Shown here piece by piece: positions 50,661 to 62,884 of a DNA stretch of 64,000 nt. The stretch lies in assembly GCF_041146395.1 (NCBI RefSeq), contig NC_091002.1:5636501-5700500 (forward strand), given 5' to 3'. Each line of letters starts with the position of its first letter. Position 1 is the first letter of the stretch. The notes under the pieces were generated by a model. It was given only the letters and a program-made list of their open reading frames with translations, did no database searches and was not told the origin of the DNA. The translations under genes and the position numbers were made by a program. This stretch comes from Eulemur rufifrons. Lineage: Eukaryota; Chordata; Mammalia; Primates; Lemuridae.

Positions 50661-52774
50661 GTATCAACTACTTTCTAGGCAGCAGTGTGTCCTTGCAAAT
50701 CTTTCTTTATTCAGCAACATTTTCTTTAATTTTTTTGAAATGTTTGCTATGTTTGTTTCATTCCCTCTCTCAGTGGCACCAGCTACGCACATGTTGGGTC
50801 TCCTTTGCCACCTTCCGTGGCCATCAGTTTTCGCCTGTCCCCGCTAACTGTGGCACCGGGCTCCTCATTGTGTTTCCCAGTTCCCGGCTGCGTGTGGCAG
50901 GGTCCACTCTGCGTGGCCTTGTTGGGGCGACGAGTCAGGGCTGCTCCTTTTTCTCTTTCACCTCCTGAGACCTGTCAGCTCATTCGTCATTTTTCTCCGT
51001 CGCCTTATTTCTTCTTTGAACTTTGGTATTTCTGTTGTGAACTCTTGATTTATCTCATAAAGGCCATTTTATCTGTAACCGTTGATGTTTATAGAGAAGG
51101 ACTGGGTCAGATTTTTATCTCTTCTGTGGCAGGATTTCCTGGTAAGTGTTCTTGGCTTTCCTTTGCCCGCTCCCGCTGGCTCTGTCTCCCCCCTCCCTCG
51201 GCCCCCTCTGCCTCCCACGGTTGCGTTGCCCTCGTCTCCGCTGAGGGAGCCCTGCAGGATCTGGAGGCCGTGAGCCTGGGGGAGCCCAAGCTCTGTGGGG
51301 CTGCGAGGAGCCCTTCCTGGGGGTGGCTCCGGGTCTAGAAGCAGGAAATCTCCCTGGCCCAGAATGAGGCTCTGCGCCATCCGGGGTGTGTGTGACTTTG
51401 TACACGTGTGATGTAGAGTGCGTGTACGTGTGCGATACCAGGTGTGTGTGTGAACGTCTGTGTGAGTCTGTGAGCGGATGGGCAGCTGTGTGGTTGTGTG
51501 TGCTCGTGGACATTTACACGGTGCCAAGGAGATGCTGCTCACCCATCAATTTGCTCCCGCCGGACCCCCAAGGCAGATGTTTCCAGGCCCGAGGCCGCCG
51601 CAGCAGCAGCAGCCTGGAAGCTGCTGAGTCCAGGCAGAGGAAGCCAGTGGCCCTCATTTGCCAGCCTGTGGCCCCCTCGGGGAGGTGGTGCTTCGGGCTG
51701 TAGAGTTCCCAACGTTCTGAGAAACTTCACTCAAGGAGCCCACGACTCCCCCCGGCACATGGCTGTCGCCTAGTTGGTCTGCGAACAGACCTGGGGACAG
51801 GCTGACATGGTGGAAGTCGCAGGACACAGGTGCCAATGTCGGTTCTGAGTCTAAAAGCAGCTAGAAACTCAGGCCAGGCCCCCCTCCCCTCCCCCATGGA
51901 GACCCCATGCTGGGGGCGGGGCAGAGGGGAAATGTAGTCTTGGCTACCCTGTTCTGAGACAGGAGGGCCTGAGCCCTGCCCCACCAGGACCGAGCTCAGG
52001 GCGAAGAGCATTCCCAGGTGGGCAGTGGTGTCTGAGAGCGGAGGAGGTGGGCACCTTGCTTCCAGAGCCAGAGGGCCTGAGAGAAGCAATAGAGGGACCC
52101 CGGAAGTCACAAGGGGGGCAGGTGCTAAGGGGCCTGGAGACTGGACATGCATAATGCCCTCTTTAACCCAACCACCTCCAAGGCCAGACAGGAATGGAGA
52201 CCTCTAGGTGGGCCTGGTGGGGACCAGTCAAATGCCCCACCCCCAGCCTACGTGGGACTTCTCCTCCAGGGACATTCTGAATGGCTAGGATGAAACTTGC
52301 TCTCTGGTGGGAAAGCTGCTTGGACTAGAACCAGTCAGAGACCAACAGGGAAGACACATCAGTGCACATGTGAGTCAGTTGACTGAGATGTGTCTCCATT
52401 GCCCCTCTGAGTTTTCTGGTTTTGATTCTTTCCAGGTCGGGACAGGAGGAGGGGGCGAGAGGCTGTGGCCCCTCCTCATCACCTCCTTCTCCTGTGAGCT
52501 GCTTCCCCGGTGGAGCAGGTGGGGAGCTGCTCCCTGTTTACTGGGACCACAGCAACGTTAATTCACTAAATCATTGGTGGGGCATCTAGACTAAAGTTAA
52601 AGAACCCAGAAATATCCACAAAATGAAAACATTGCATCAAACACCCAGAGAGCAGCTCTACACACAGCTTGAACCCGACGCTGTGCAGACAAGCACTGAA
52701 TGGGCTTGTCCCTGTGACAGAGTCTGCTGTTGGGGGTGTTTATTCGGAGTGTTTGCTCTAGATCCTGCTTCTGT

Positions 52775-52978
52775 TTGACTTCTCTGTTCCCTCTGTCTTC
52801 CCTCTCTGTTCCCTGTACCCTCTCTGTTGCCTCTGCCTGCCCCCTTGGTTCCCTCTGTCTGCCTTCTCTGTCCCTCTGTTTGCCCTCTCTGTCCCTCTGT
52901 TTGCCCACTCTGTTCCCCCTGCCCTCTCTGTTCCCTCTGCCCTCTCTGTTCCCTCTGTCTGCCAGCTTTGTGTTCTCC
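52775..52978. repeat. Pyrimidine-rich minisatellite
   Basis: Repeated TTCCCTCTGTCTGCC / CTCTCTGTCCCTCTGTTTGCC units over about 200 bases. The opposite strand is purine-rich with GGGAACAGAGAGG units, which gives repetitive open frames that are not genes. Confidence 0.9.
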
Positions 52979-53739
52979 TGGGCATGGCTGCAGCCCTGGC
53001 CCTCATTTCTGGCAATCCCAGCGGTCCCTATAGGGCCAGCCCTCAAGCCTCTTCCCTGACACTTCCTATCTCCTGCCAGAGGCATCTGTCCCTCCTCTCA
53101 GCTGCTCTTGGTGACTTTCCTTTGCCCCTCCAAGGCTCAGGCCAGGCCCCAGCTCCTGCACAGACCCGAGGGGCTTTCTTCCAACTGTATGCCTGGCCCT
53201 GACCATGTCTGGCCGGGGTGCACGGGGGACCTGTGCTTCAGACAGCCCTGCTCACCTGCTGGTCCAGGGCCGGCTCCAGCAGTATCGGGCCTCCTCCAGA
53301 AGTAGCAAAGTGCAGGGCAGGACCCTTCCGGAGTCCTGGAGGTCCAGCAGAAGCGCATTTGGAGGAAAACGTGAGGGCCCTGGGGCAGGGCTTCAGCCTG
53401 GGACAGTCCCTCCAACTGGCCCAGTGTGTCTCCTGGCTGTAACATGGGAGCAAAACAGCCCCTCTCAACAGTGCCTTGGGAGGGGAGACTAATTGGCGGC
53501 CCAGCCCAGAGCAGCGCCCAGGAAGGGCTCACGAGGAGCTGGGTGTGACCTGGCGCAGGGCAAAGAGGGCAGGTGGGAGGGAGGAGGGGTGCGAGGTGGG
53601 GGAGGCGGGAGAGCTCCTGCCCAGGCCTGGCCACAGGACCCCAGCGCTGGGCCCTCGGGACATCCTGGGCCTTTGGGGTGTCTGTGGGAGGTTGGTGGGA
53701 GGCAGCCCTGTCCCCCACAGGAGAGCCCACCGCCCACAC

Positions 53740-53945
53740 TCATAACCATTGTTAATTAAGACTGTCTCCATTATAGGGCTAATTAACAATTAGCATAAAC
53801 ATAATTAGCCAGTGCTGACATTTAACTCATTACATTGTTTAAATAATTTTCGGAAATTGCCCAGAGCGGCATTCTGTCAGCTTGCAATAATGGCACCACT
53901 TTGTCATGTAAATTAAATGACATTTGTGTTGTTGCCTTCAGGCAC
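53740..53945. promoter_or_regulatory. Candidate conserved element with GTTAATTAAG
   Basis: AT island with GTTAATTAAGAC (53751), TCCATTATAGGGCTAATTAAC, AATTAGCATAAACATAATTAGCC, TACATTGTTTAAATAATTTTCGG and GTAAATTAAATGAC. No transposon signature. Among the densest TAATTA clusters here. Confidence 0.5.
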
Positions 53946-55230
53946 AGTGGGAGACAGTCGGCCCGTCCAGAGACAGAGGCCTCTGGCTGCGTCCTGCTGG
54001 CTGGGTCTGGCCAGTGGCCACCAGGAGCCTGGGACCCCTCCCCACACCCCCGACTCCCCCCAGTCAGCTCTGCCAGCAGCCCTGCCCCTGCCTCTGGGCC
54101 CAGGACACCCCGCAGGAAGGCTCCTTAGACCCCCAGTGGTTAGATTCCTGCCAGCCTGTGGGCACGGGTGGGGAGACTCTAAGGTGTCCAGAAAACAAGG
54201 AACCGAGGTCTGGGGCCTGGAGAAGCCCAGATGCCTCAGCTTCCAGCAAGGTCCTGGCACCAACGAAGGCCGGGACGTCCCAGACACCAGGGACAGACAC
54301 TGGCGCCCAGCAGGGCTGCCAGCCCCAGGGGCTTCTCCCTCAACCTCCGGCCGGACCCCCACCTTGGAGTAGTCCTGGGGTTGGTGGCCCAGAGGAGGCA
54401 CATCACCTGGGGGAGTCGGGCCCTGCCATCCTCTTGGGAATCCCTGGTTGGCTCAGGACCCTGGTGACCAAGCCCACAGGTGGCCTCCCTCTGCCCCAGC
54501 TTCTAGCAGCCCCCAGCCTCCCCCACACTCCCTGTCACCCTGTGTCCCCAACTCCAGCCCAGACACCCAGCCCACCCCCAGCGCCCCGCTCAGGCCAGGT
54601 GGGCTCTCGGCCTCGGCCCAGAAACCTCTCCACCCCTAGGCCCCGCTGGTGGCATGAACTCTCGAATTCACCCACTCACGCATTCGCTGATTCATCTGTT
54701 CCCTCCCTCCCTCCCTCCTTCCTTCATTTATTCATTTGTTCTTTAGCTCGGCCCAAAAAGGGCCACAGCTGCAGGTTGACCTCAAGCACCCTTCCCGGGG
54801 TGCCCACCCTGGGCAGGAGGCGAGCCTGAGCTCCAGGGACATGTGCTCTCGGTGCTCATTCCAACCCCAGATGTCACACCTAGAGTCCCACTGTGTGTAC
54901 CCCAAGGGGCATGGCAGGACGCCTCCGCCGGCTTTGCCTTCTGCCTGCGGACTCTGGGTGTCCAGCCCTCTCTGGCTTGAGCTAGGTGAGCCCCAGGGCC
55001 CCTCCAGAGTGTCTCCCACCACCTCCTCCCAAGGGCAGGTGCCTGCCGTGGCCCTGGGGCTCCCTGCAGGGGACAGTCCTGGGCCAGCCCTGAGCTGCTC
55101 TGCTGTTCTGGTGGTATGGCGGCCTCTGAGTGTCTCCAGCCCCAAGTATGACAACCAGAGTGGACGAATGAAGTCTATAACTCCAGGGGCGGCTGCCCAT
55201 CATCTCCTGCTCCCAAAGCAGAGCAGAGTG
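53946..55230. other. GC-rich intergenic DNA, no gene supported
   Basis: Unique GC-rich sequence with overlapping open frames and a short pyrimidine simple repeat at about 54695-54725. Nothing recognisable as a gene. Confidence 0.55.
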
Positions 55231-55234
55231 GCCC

Positions 55235-55545
55235 GCGGTGCCCGGACAGCTAAATCAAATGGCCCGAGAGTTGTTGGGGATCCGGTTCTGGCTGTTAAGT
55301 GCTTGTCAGTGTCCACAGGCCCTCTCACGACTCTATAAAATTCCCAAGAATTATAGGAGCGCCAGGGTCACATAATTCATTGCACAGTAGATTTAACCTG
55401 GCGGCCAGTAATTCATATTTGTGGCGATAATATTGTTTTCCACTTTCCGAGAGTTATCGCCGTGTCTCCCTTCCAGGTCACTATGGATATCAAAAATCAA
55501 TTTGGAAAGATGGATACTGTCAGGGGATAAAGCATGGAGGCAGAG
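55235..55545. promoter_or_regulatory. Candidate conserved element
   Basis: Unique AT-richer block: CTAAATCAAATGG, CTATAAAATTCCC, GAATTATAGGAGCG, CACATAATTCATTGC, CAGTAATTCATATTTGTGGCG-ATAATATTG, GAGTTATCGCC and ATCAAAAATCAATTTGG. The paired GATAAT/TTATCGCC and ATTCAT words recur within it. Confidence 0.5.
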
Positions 55546-55549
55546 GCCT

Positions 55550-57435
55550 CCCCCTCTGGCGGCCGCAGAGCTGAACCTTGGCGGGGGCGCTGATTGCTTG
55601 CAGGAGGACTTGACCTGGGAAATCACGCGGGGTTGCTGCCTGCACGGGTCAACTTCTCCCCAGGGGCCTCCCTCCCGTCCCCCGCCTCCCTCCAGGCCCA
55701 GCCTGCGGAGTCTCTGAGGCTGCCCACCTTCTGGCCATCTGCCGATCTCTTCCTCTCCGAGCACACAGGAAGCGATCAGGCTTCGGTTTGTGACCAAGGG
55801 GTTCCAGGGGCCATCTTTGGGAGCTGCCCCACCAACTCTGGGATACCGCTGAGCTCAGCCCCTGAGGCGGGCAGCCCCCAGTGACCATCCACTAAGGAAC
55901 GCTGGCATCTGCTCTCTAAGGGGGCCAGATGTGCAACTCCTGGCTCTCCAGGAAGGAGAGACCCAGGCCCTGACCTAGGGGCCCCAGGTACTCACACAGG
56001 TGCACAGCCTGGAGGTGTCCGGCTGGGCCCTCCAGGGACAGCTGAGTGGCCTGTGTCCCGGCCCTCGTTGCACCCCTGGAGCTGTGGGGAGAGAACTGTG
56101 CAAATTCAGATTGCAGCCAATTACGGCAAGAGGACAGCTGGCTTGCCTGTTCCTGGGCACACAAGACCCTGCCTGGGGAGCTGCCCTCAGGGGAGGCAGG
56201 TCCCACCGTAGCAGCCACAAATGTGGAATTGGGGTAGAAAATGAGGCTCAGGGAAGGACCCACACCAGAGCCCTCCAGCCGAGGGTGGTGGTGACGGTCC
56301 ATTGAGATGTGCAGAATTATCACATGGCTCCCCTTGCTGAGCCTTCCTCGTGTCAGGGTGTCTTCGCCAGGGGCCGTGGGCACGGGACGCTGGGAGCAGG
56401 CTGGGCATGAGCTGGCCGGCATGTGCGCGGGCATGGATGCCTGAGGAAGCCTCCGGGGAGGCTGGAGGGGTGGCCGTGTGTGTGCTGGTGGCAGGTGTTC
56501 GGCAAGCGTGTGCGTGTGTTGCTGCTGGTGTAGACTGTGTCAGTGGGTGTGAGCGTGTGTCTGCAGCTCTCCTGGGGGCGACCTGTGCTGGTCTCCTTCC
56601 TAGGTAGGAAGGGCCCTTGCATGGGATCGACAATCTGCTTCCCGCTGGGGTCCTGGGAGCCAGCAGGTCTCATGGCATCTTCTACAGGGCCCACTGAGGC
56701 AGCAGTGCCCGCTCCTGCCCTTCCTGCCTGATCTGAGAGGGGCCAATGGGTTCCTGGACCCCCAACCTTGCCTCCCCTTCCACCTCTTCTCCCCTCCCCC
56801 TGCCACTGGCTCCCCGTGCTCCGGCCATGCTGGCCTCTGGGCCCTCCTGCCTCTGGCCTTGGCAGGAGCCGTCCGCGTGGAGTACACGTCCCCACCGCTG
56901 TGGGAGCCGCATTGCTCCCTCGCTTCAAGGAGGCCCCACGCCCTATCAGAGCTAAACTGCTGCTTCCTGCCGGCTGGGGTATCCCCTCTGGTTTGCTCCT
57001 GTCTCCCCAGCAGACTCTGGCTCCGGGGGGCAGGGCCCCCCTGCCACCGGCACGCGGCACCTGCAGAGCTTTGTGGAATGAACGAGGCCGTGGGGCTGGG
57101 TTCAGATGCAGGAGTCTTTGTTGGAGGAGGTTTCTAGCGCCCCAAGGATGGTCAGTGCGTGGCATCACTGATTCACCGTCGGCCTCCGACTCTCCCCATA
57201 GCTGGCCCTGCAGGTGCAGGCTCCTGCGCCGTGAGCAGGTCCTGGGGGGCAGGTGGGCGTGCGCAATCCTCCCTACGATCCCAGGCGCCCACAGAGGAGG
57301 TGCCCCCTGCAGAAGTGGCTCCCCTGCCCCCTGCAGTCAGGCTTCAGTTTCCCACCTCGGTGTTGCCCCCACAGCACCCATATCCTGTGCAGGGACTGGG
57401 TGTTCCCCAGCTGACCTGAGAGGACCAGAAAGCCC
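55550..57435. other. GC-rich intergenic DNA, no gene supported
   Basis: Unique GC-rich sequence with a GT-rich tract at about 56475-56570. No gene, repeat family or structured element recognised. Confidence 0.55.
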
Positions 57436-57440
57436 TGTGG

Positions 57441-57768
57441 CTGTGGTCCCCAACCCTTGGGCCACAGCCCAGTGCCAGTTCGTGGCCTGTTAGGAACCAG
57501 GCCACGCATCACCGCCTGAGCTCTTCCCCCCACCCCCACCCCGCCCTCTGTCCCCGACCCTCGCCCATGGAAAAATTGTCTTCCACGAAACTTAGGAACC
57601 AGGAGGCAAGCGAGCAGGCTTCATTTGTATTTACAGCCACTCCCCATCACTCAAGTCACCGCCCAGCTCCACCTCTCTGCCCCAACTCCCCCTGCCCCCC
57701 TTCCCATCAGTGGAAAAAGTGTCTTCCATGAAACCAGTTCCTAGTGCCAAAAAGTTTGGGGACCACTG
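57441..57768. mobile_element. hAT-like non-autonomous DNA transposon with inverted ends
   Basis: The left end CTGTGGTCCCCAACCCTTGG and right end CCAAAAAGTTTGGGGACCAC-TG are inverted versions of each other. Internal words GTGGCCTGTTAGGAACCAGG and GAAAAATTGTCTTCCACGAAAC are familiar from a common mammalian repeat. The right-end module (GGAAAAA-TGTCTTCCA-GAAAC) occurs twice, at about 57568 and 57711, so the element is internally duplicated or composite. Confidence 0.7.
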
Positions 57769-57934
57769 GCCCAAGGGACCTGGAGGCAGGGTGGGGCAGA
57801 CCAGAGGCCCTGGAGTTGGCTCAGTGGCGTCCATGGCCCCAGAGTTTGACCAGAAATGGCGCCATGGACACAGGGCAGCTGAGGTCACCGCCTCCCTCTT
57901 CTGGTGTCTCATTGCGGTGGGGGGGCAGGGGGAT

Positions 57935-58195
57935 AAGCAGACAGTTAATTAAGAAGCAGCTGATGGCTGCTCTGAGGTCAGCTGCATGGACGCAGGGTAT
58001 TGGCCCAGGGATCACTGTCCGGGGGGCTGCCCACCTGCCCCGCCCAGCCGGGAAGAGGTGTCCCTCTGGCTGGTCTGCTCTCAGCCCCCCACCCTGAAAG
58101 GAGTTCAGTTCAGGTCACGTTTAATTAAGAAGAGGGGCTTAGAGAAGACCATGCAGTTGGAACACTCCTTAAAAGAACAGAATTAAACTCTTTCC
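57935..58195. promoter_or_regulatory. Candidate element with two TTAATTAAGAAG copies
   Basis: The 12-mer TTAATTAAGAAG occurs exactly at 57945-57956 and 58121-58132, 176 bases apart in the same orientation, within otherwise unique sequence. CAGCTGATGG and GAACAGAATTAAACTC lie nearby. Confidence 0.4.
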
Positions 58196-61100
58196 TGCTG
58201 CCCAGTGAGCCCGTCAGAGACCCTCACGGGCGTGAGCCCTCGGGCACTGGGTGCCAGGCCGCATGGGAGGGGCAGGGCCTGTTCCCCCCCCCCCGCCCCC
58301 CGAGCTGCTGGGTAGCCCCGAGGCTGGCACCTGGCCGGGAGCCATGCCATCCCGGGGCTTGTGCCCCACCCTTCTGGCTGCTGGGAGGCTCCGCAGAGTC
58401 TCGGCTGGCGCTGCTGCCCTGGCCCCTGCTGTACCAGGGTCCACAGGCCTCCTGTCCTGCTCCCCCCCCACCGAGACTTGCCCCCAACCACTACTCCATG
58501 GCAGGTGGAGGGAGAGTTGGTGGAAGGTGTGACTCGTGGGGCCCAGGACCTGCCTGGCCTCCATGTCTCCACCTTGGGCCTGATGGGGATTCTGTACACT
58601 GGGGGTGCTGGGGCAGGGCCACTGGGAGCAGTGGGGACCCACCCATTTGAGTCACCCATGGGTGGGGACTGCGGGAGCCCTGGTCTTAGGCTGCACCCCA
58701 TCACCCCTGCAGGGCTGAGGGAGCCACACGTGAGGCCAGGCTCCTGTGCTCACCAGCCACCTGGGACCTTCCTGGGAGGACAGTGGCCGCAGAGGCTCCA
58801 GAAGGGCCCTGGGCCTGCAGGTCCTCCCTGGCTGTCCCCTATTTGCAGACACTGAGTTACCGTTGGCTGTGGCCCCACAAGGGCACTCCTGCCCGCAGCC
58901 CTGCCCCAGTGCTGGACGACCACAGGGACACCACAGGCCACGCCTCAGGCAGGGGTCTGCAGCCACGCGGTAGGCACGTGGGCAGGGAGGCAGCTGGCTG
59001 ACCGCCTGCTCGGGGGCTGTGGGAGACACTGACGTCCGTTCTCCCTGGTTGAGGGGCCGTGGCTGCTGCTCACGCCTCGTGGCTCCGGGCTGTGCAGCTG
59101 GACCAGCAGCAGGCACTCAGTAGAGGTGTGAAAGGCAAGGCTGGTTAGTCTGAAGGGAGTTGGGGGCCTGGGCTGAGCCCCAGGTAAGGTCTGGGGGCCA
59201 GGCAGGGCCCTTCCTGGGTGCTCCCTGCAGCTGTCTGGGAATTCCCACTGCTGGACTCAGCCATTGACATCCACTCTCCTCCAGGGGTCCTCTCTGGGGG
59301 TCCCTGAGTGGCTCCCGAGGCCGCTCAGGAGACAGAAGCCCCAAGCCCAGCCTGAGGCTCTCCCGCCCCAGTGAGCTCACCGATGGCAAGAACAAGAAAA
59401 TACCCTTGAGCCAGCCTGACCTGAAGGCTGCCCAGGGCCAGGGAGACACTGTGCTTCTGCCCAGACCACAGGCAGCCCAAGCCCATGGGCCCTCTGCCCA
59501 CCCCTGGCCCAGGGAGCCAGGAGAGGCTGTGCTCTCTTCCCAGGAGACCTCTTCTGCCTCCTGGACCAGAATGGCCACCACCAGCAGCAGCCTTGAGAGG
59601 GAACTGTCGTGGCTGCCGCTGCTGCCACTGCTGCACACAGTAAATGTCTCATTTCCGCCCCGTCTGTGGGGCCTAATTGCTCCCAAGCTGGATCTGGGAG
59701 TAATTTTCCCCAACGTGCTGAATGTGGCCACGGGGAGCTGAGCTCCACTTGGGAGTCCCAGGGGACTCTGACCCACGCTAGCGGGTGGCACCCTTCCCCT
59801 GCCCGGTGGTCAGGCCACTGCCGTGCATGGGGTGAAGAGTGGGTGGCCCCTCCTGTGTGAGGCCACACTGGAGGCAATTTTTCCTTCAGCCTCAAGTCAG
59901 AGAAGGGCCTGTGCCTGGTACCGTCGGAAGACAGGAGCCCGGAACGCGGTCAGGCTGCAGGCGGAGGGGGTGTGTGTGCACCTGCGGTTATGTGCGCCTG
60001 TGTGTGCACGGACAGGAGTGTGTGTCCTTGTGCACGCAGGTATCTGTGTGCCTGTCTGAGCCCCAACTCAGGGACCCTGCAGCCCTCCCCAGCCCCTCCA
60101 GCCCTCAGGCGTGGGGCTGCTGTCCTGGCTCACCCCAGGCGGCCCACCCAGCACCCCCTCAAGCCCCTGGAGTAATCTCCAGTCATAAATTCGTCCTGTT
60201 GAGCATCCTGGCGTGTGTCAGCTCTGACTTGGCTGGATCCTGATGGACATGCTCGGTAGGCACCTCCTATGCACCACCAGGCACTGTGCTGGGCCCCAGA
60301 GCACACTCGGTGACACTTCTGTTCTGGGGTGTCCTGAAGGGACCTGCCTCCAGGATGGGGGGCTCCCCCGTCAGCCGGTGATGTCAGCCTCATGCCAGTG
60401 CCTGCGCTCCCACCACATGGGACGTGACCTCAGGACAGGGCCTTGCAGAGGCCACGCATGGACACACAGACACGTGGAGCAGAAACGTGGTCCCAGTTTA
60501 CATCGAGGAACGAGCAGGTGGAGCAGGGAAGGTCTAAGCGCAGGCCTCTCCTCAGGGCTGCGGCAGGGCCTGTGCTCTGGACTGCGGGGGAGCCGTGCGG
60601 CACGGCAGGCAGAGCGCGCAGGCGCTGGGGACGGTGCTGTGGTCACGAGTGACCGGCAAGGAGGGGCAGCTGCATAATCAGCTGGACAAAGAGCCTCTGC
60701 GCATGGGGGAGAGGAAGGCCGAGGCCCACAGATCGGGGAGACCTGGGGTCAGAGCAGGGGTCAGGCATATGGCCAGCTGGGAGGCCCCGAGGGGCTGGGC
60801 GGGCTCAGTGGTAGCCGCCCAGACAGGCCAGGTGGATGGGGCCTAGGTCTGCTTTGGAGACTAAGGGGACAGGGTGAGCAGTGTGACCCTCAGCATGTGT
60901 CCACTTAGCGTCATCTGTGCCAGGACGATTTGGGTTCAGGATGATGTAGGGTAAGCCCAGCATGGCATCCCAAACAGGGACCCCAACCAGGGTCACTTCT
61001 GACCTGACCTCTGCAGCTCAGAAACCCCCAAGCTCTTTCCCCGGGACCCTGGGGCCCCTGCTCAGGCTCTGATGCAGTTTCTTTCCATCTCCCCAACCTC

Positions 61101-62095
61101 TGTCCTCTAGATATGGGGTGCCTGTGTCAGTCCTGGTGCCCTGATCTGCTTTGTCCACACTCACCCCGGGGTGCCTCAGCCTGTGCTCCAAGGACTCCAA
61201 ATCCACCTCTCCAGCCACGCTCACTCTTCTGAGCTTGACAGTCACTTGTATTCCTGGCATACCCCCTTGAATGTCTAATAGGCACCCCCTGGGGGACCTC
61301 CAGCCGACTGCTGGCCCTACCCCTGGTCCTGTCCCATCACGGTTAGCAGCTCCCCCCAACTTGCTCAAAGCACCCATCCCCCTCCTCACATGCCTCAGTC
61401 TCTGTCTTTGATGTGTTCCCAGAACCTCACTCATCCCCCTCCACGGCCACCCGGACCTGGCCACTGGTATCTTGCCACAGTGCCAGTTCTCGAGCAGCAT
61501 GGGGCCAGGAACCCCCCACTTGCAGGCCGTGCTCCCTACCTTGCTATCAGCCCCCGAAAGCAGGGCCCGTCCACTTTCTGGGCCCCAGATCCCAGGACAG
61601 GCTCCAGCGTGCAGAGGCCACGGGCACCCGCAGTGAGTGAGGGCCTGAGGCACGTGCAGCTGAGAGGCCCAACGCAGGCCTCCAAGTGCGTCCCTGGGAC
61701 CAGGGACAAGGGTGCCGGGTGACTGCCAGGCAGGCGCTCGGGAGGGGAGGCCAAGTGCCCCACACAGGCTCAAGGGTCCATGAAAGTTGCTGGTTGGGCG
61801 GGACAGGCAGTTGTCCCCAGACCAGGACGGGGAAGGCCCTTTCGGACCCTCCTCGCAGACCCTATCTGGGGACTCCCCCTCGCTGGCTTCAGAGCTGTGT
61901 CCCAAAACGCTGACCTCACTGGAGCTGGCCCCCATCAGCTCTGTGCCAGAAGTCCCAGGGGTGGGGAAGGCTGTGGCATGGAGGGCTGGCACCGCAGGTG
62001 GGAAGGGGCTCAGCCAGGCCACTGCCCACCCCGCCCACGCGGACCCTCCAAGGGCCCACAAGTTCATTTGCTCGTCTTACACCTGGCAGCCCTGA
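58196..62095. other. GC-rich intergenic DNA, no gene supported
   Basis: Mostly unique. It contains a small AT-richer patch at 59640-59720 (GGGCCTAATTGCTCCC, GAGTAATTTTCCCC), a GT-rich patch at about 59965-60055, and an L2 fragment at about 61140-61400. The long minus-strand open frame at 61018-62067 covers the L2 fragment and is not supported as a gene. Confidence 0.55.
61140..61400 (+). mobile_element. LINE-2 ORF2 C-terminal fragment
   Basis: AATCCACCTCTCCAGCC, CTTCTGAGCTTGACAGTCAC, and CTTGAATGTCTAATAGGCACC match the L2 3' coding region (compare CTTGGATGTCTAATAGGCAT). It is diverged and truncated. Confidence 0.75.
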
Positions 62096-62099
62096 GCGC

Positions 62100-62480
62100 T
62101 GAGCCTTGATGAGACTAAGGAGATCTGTGAGGAAGACCCTATTGATTTTAATTACCCAGAAACAGCCCACAGGGACAAAGGACTTTGGCTGTTTATTTAG
62201 CCGGCCATGCTGCACTATTGTGGAAGGAGAGATCAAATCAGCCACCCTCATTATTACTATAATAATAAGGCCAAAATGCTGCTCGGGGCTGAGGGCATTT
62301 TTTTAAAGCAATAACCTCACTGCTCCGCCCCCTCACGCCCCTCCCCAGCAGGCTCGAACAACCAGGAGCAATTACATGCTGTCGATATTAATTCAATTAA
62401 ATCCAGGTTATTTATTGGGTATTATGGAAAAGGATTCTCTGGCCTTACAGAGACGGGGCATGACTGAGGGAGTGAGCAGG
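62100..62480. promoter_or_regulatory. Candidate conserved element pair
   Basis: Two AT-rich unique blocks (about 62100-62310 and 62355-62460). The first has GATTTTAATTACCCAG, GGACAAAGGACTTTGGC (back-to-back SOX/TCF-like words), CTGTTTATTTAGCC and CATTATTACTATAATAATAAGG. The second has GGAGCAATTACATGC, CGATATTAATTCAATTAAATCC and GGTTATTTATTGGG. No repeat signature. Confidence 0.5.
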
Positions 62481-62884
62481 ATACGGAGCCGCAAGCAAAA
62501 TTGATTGTGGGCATGTGCCAGCACACCAGCTTGTCTCTAGGGAGGTGGCGGGAGGGTGGGGGCCATGTGGGTGCTGCTTAGGTGGCATTTCTTCTGGTGC
62601 TGGGATGGAAGCCCGGTCAGAAGGTGTTTGAGTGTTTGAGCTCTTCTACGAACTGCCTGGGTGGACTTGGGCAAATTGTCCAACATTTCTGACTTTTGAC
62701 TCTGCAGCTGAAAACTGGTTTTGCGTGGTGATGGTGACCACCGACGTTGACAACGGTGGTGGCGATAATGAAGATGACAAAGGAATAATTAAGGGAATGA
62801 TGGAAATGACAGCAATGGTGACAGTGATGGTAATAGATGATAGTGATAGTAAAAATGACAAAGATCATTATTGGGTTGATTAAT

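Larger units (their letters stand above)
48245..53740. other. Intergenic DNA with simple repeats, a MIR and an Alu; no gene supported
   Basis: Apart from the repeats listed separately, this stretch has unique GC-rich sequence and a GT-rich tract at about 51385-51510. Open frames are short, overlapping and of skewed composition. Confidence 0.55.

Noticed and set aside
53924..54829. 301-codon plus-strand open frame
   Set aside because: Low-complexity composition and competing frames; no homology recognised.
61018..62067. 349-codon minus-strand open frame
   Set aside because: It overlaps an L2 fragment on the opposite strand, has no domain, and GC-rich DNA gives such frames by chance.
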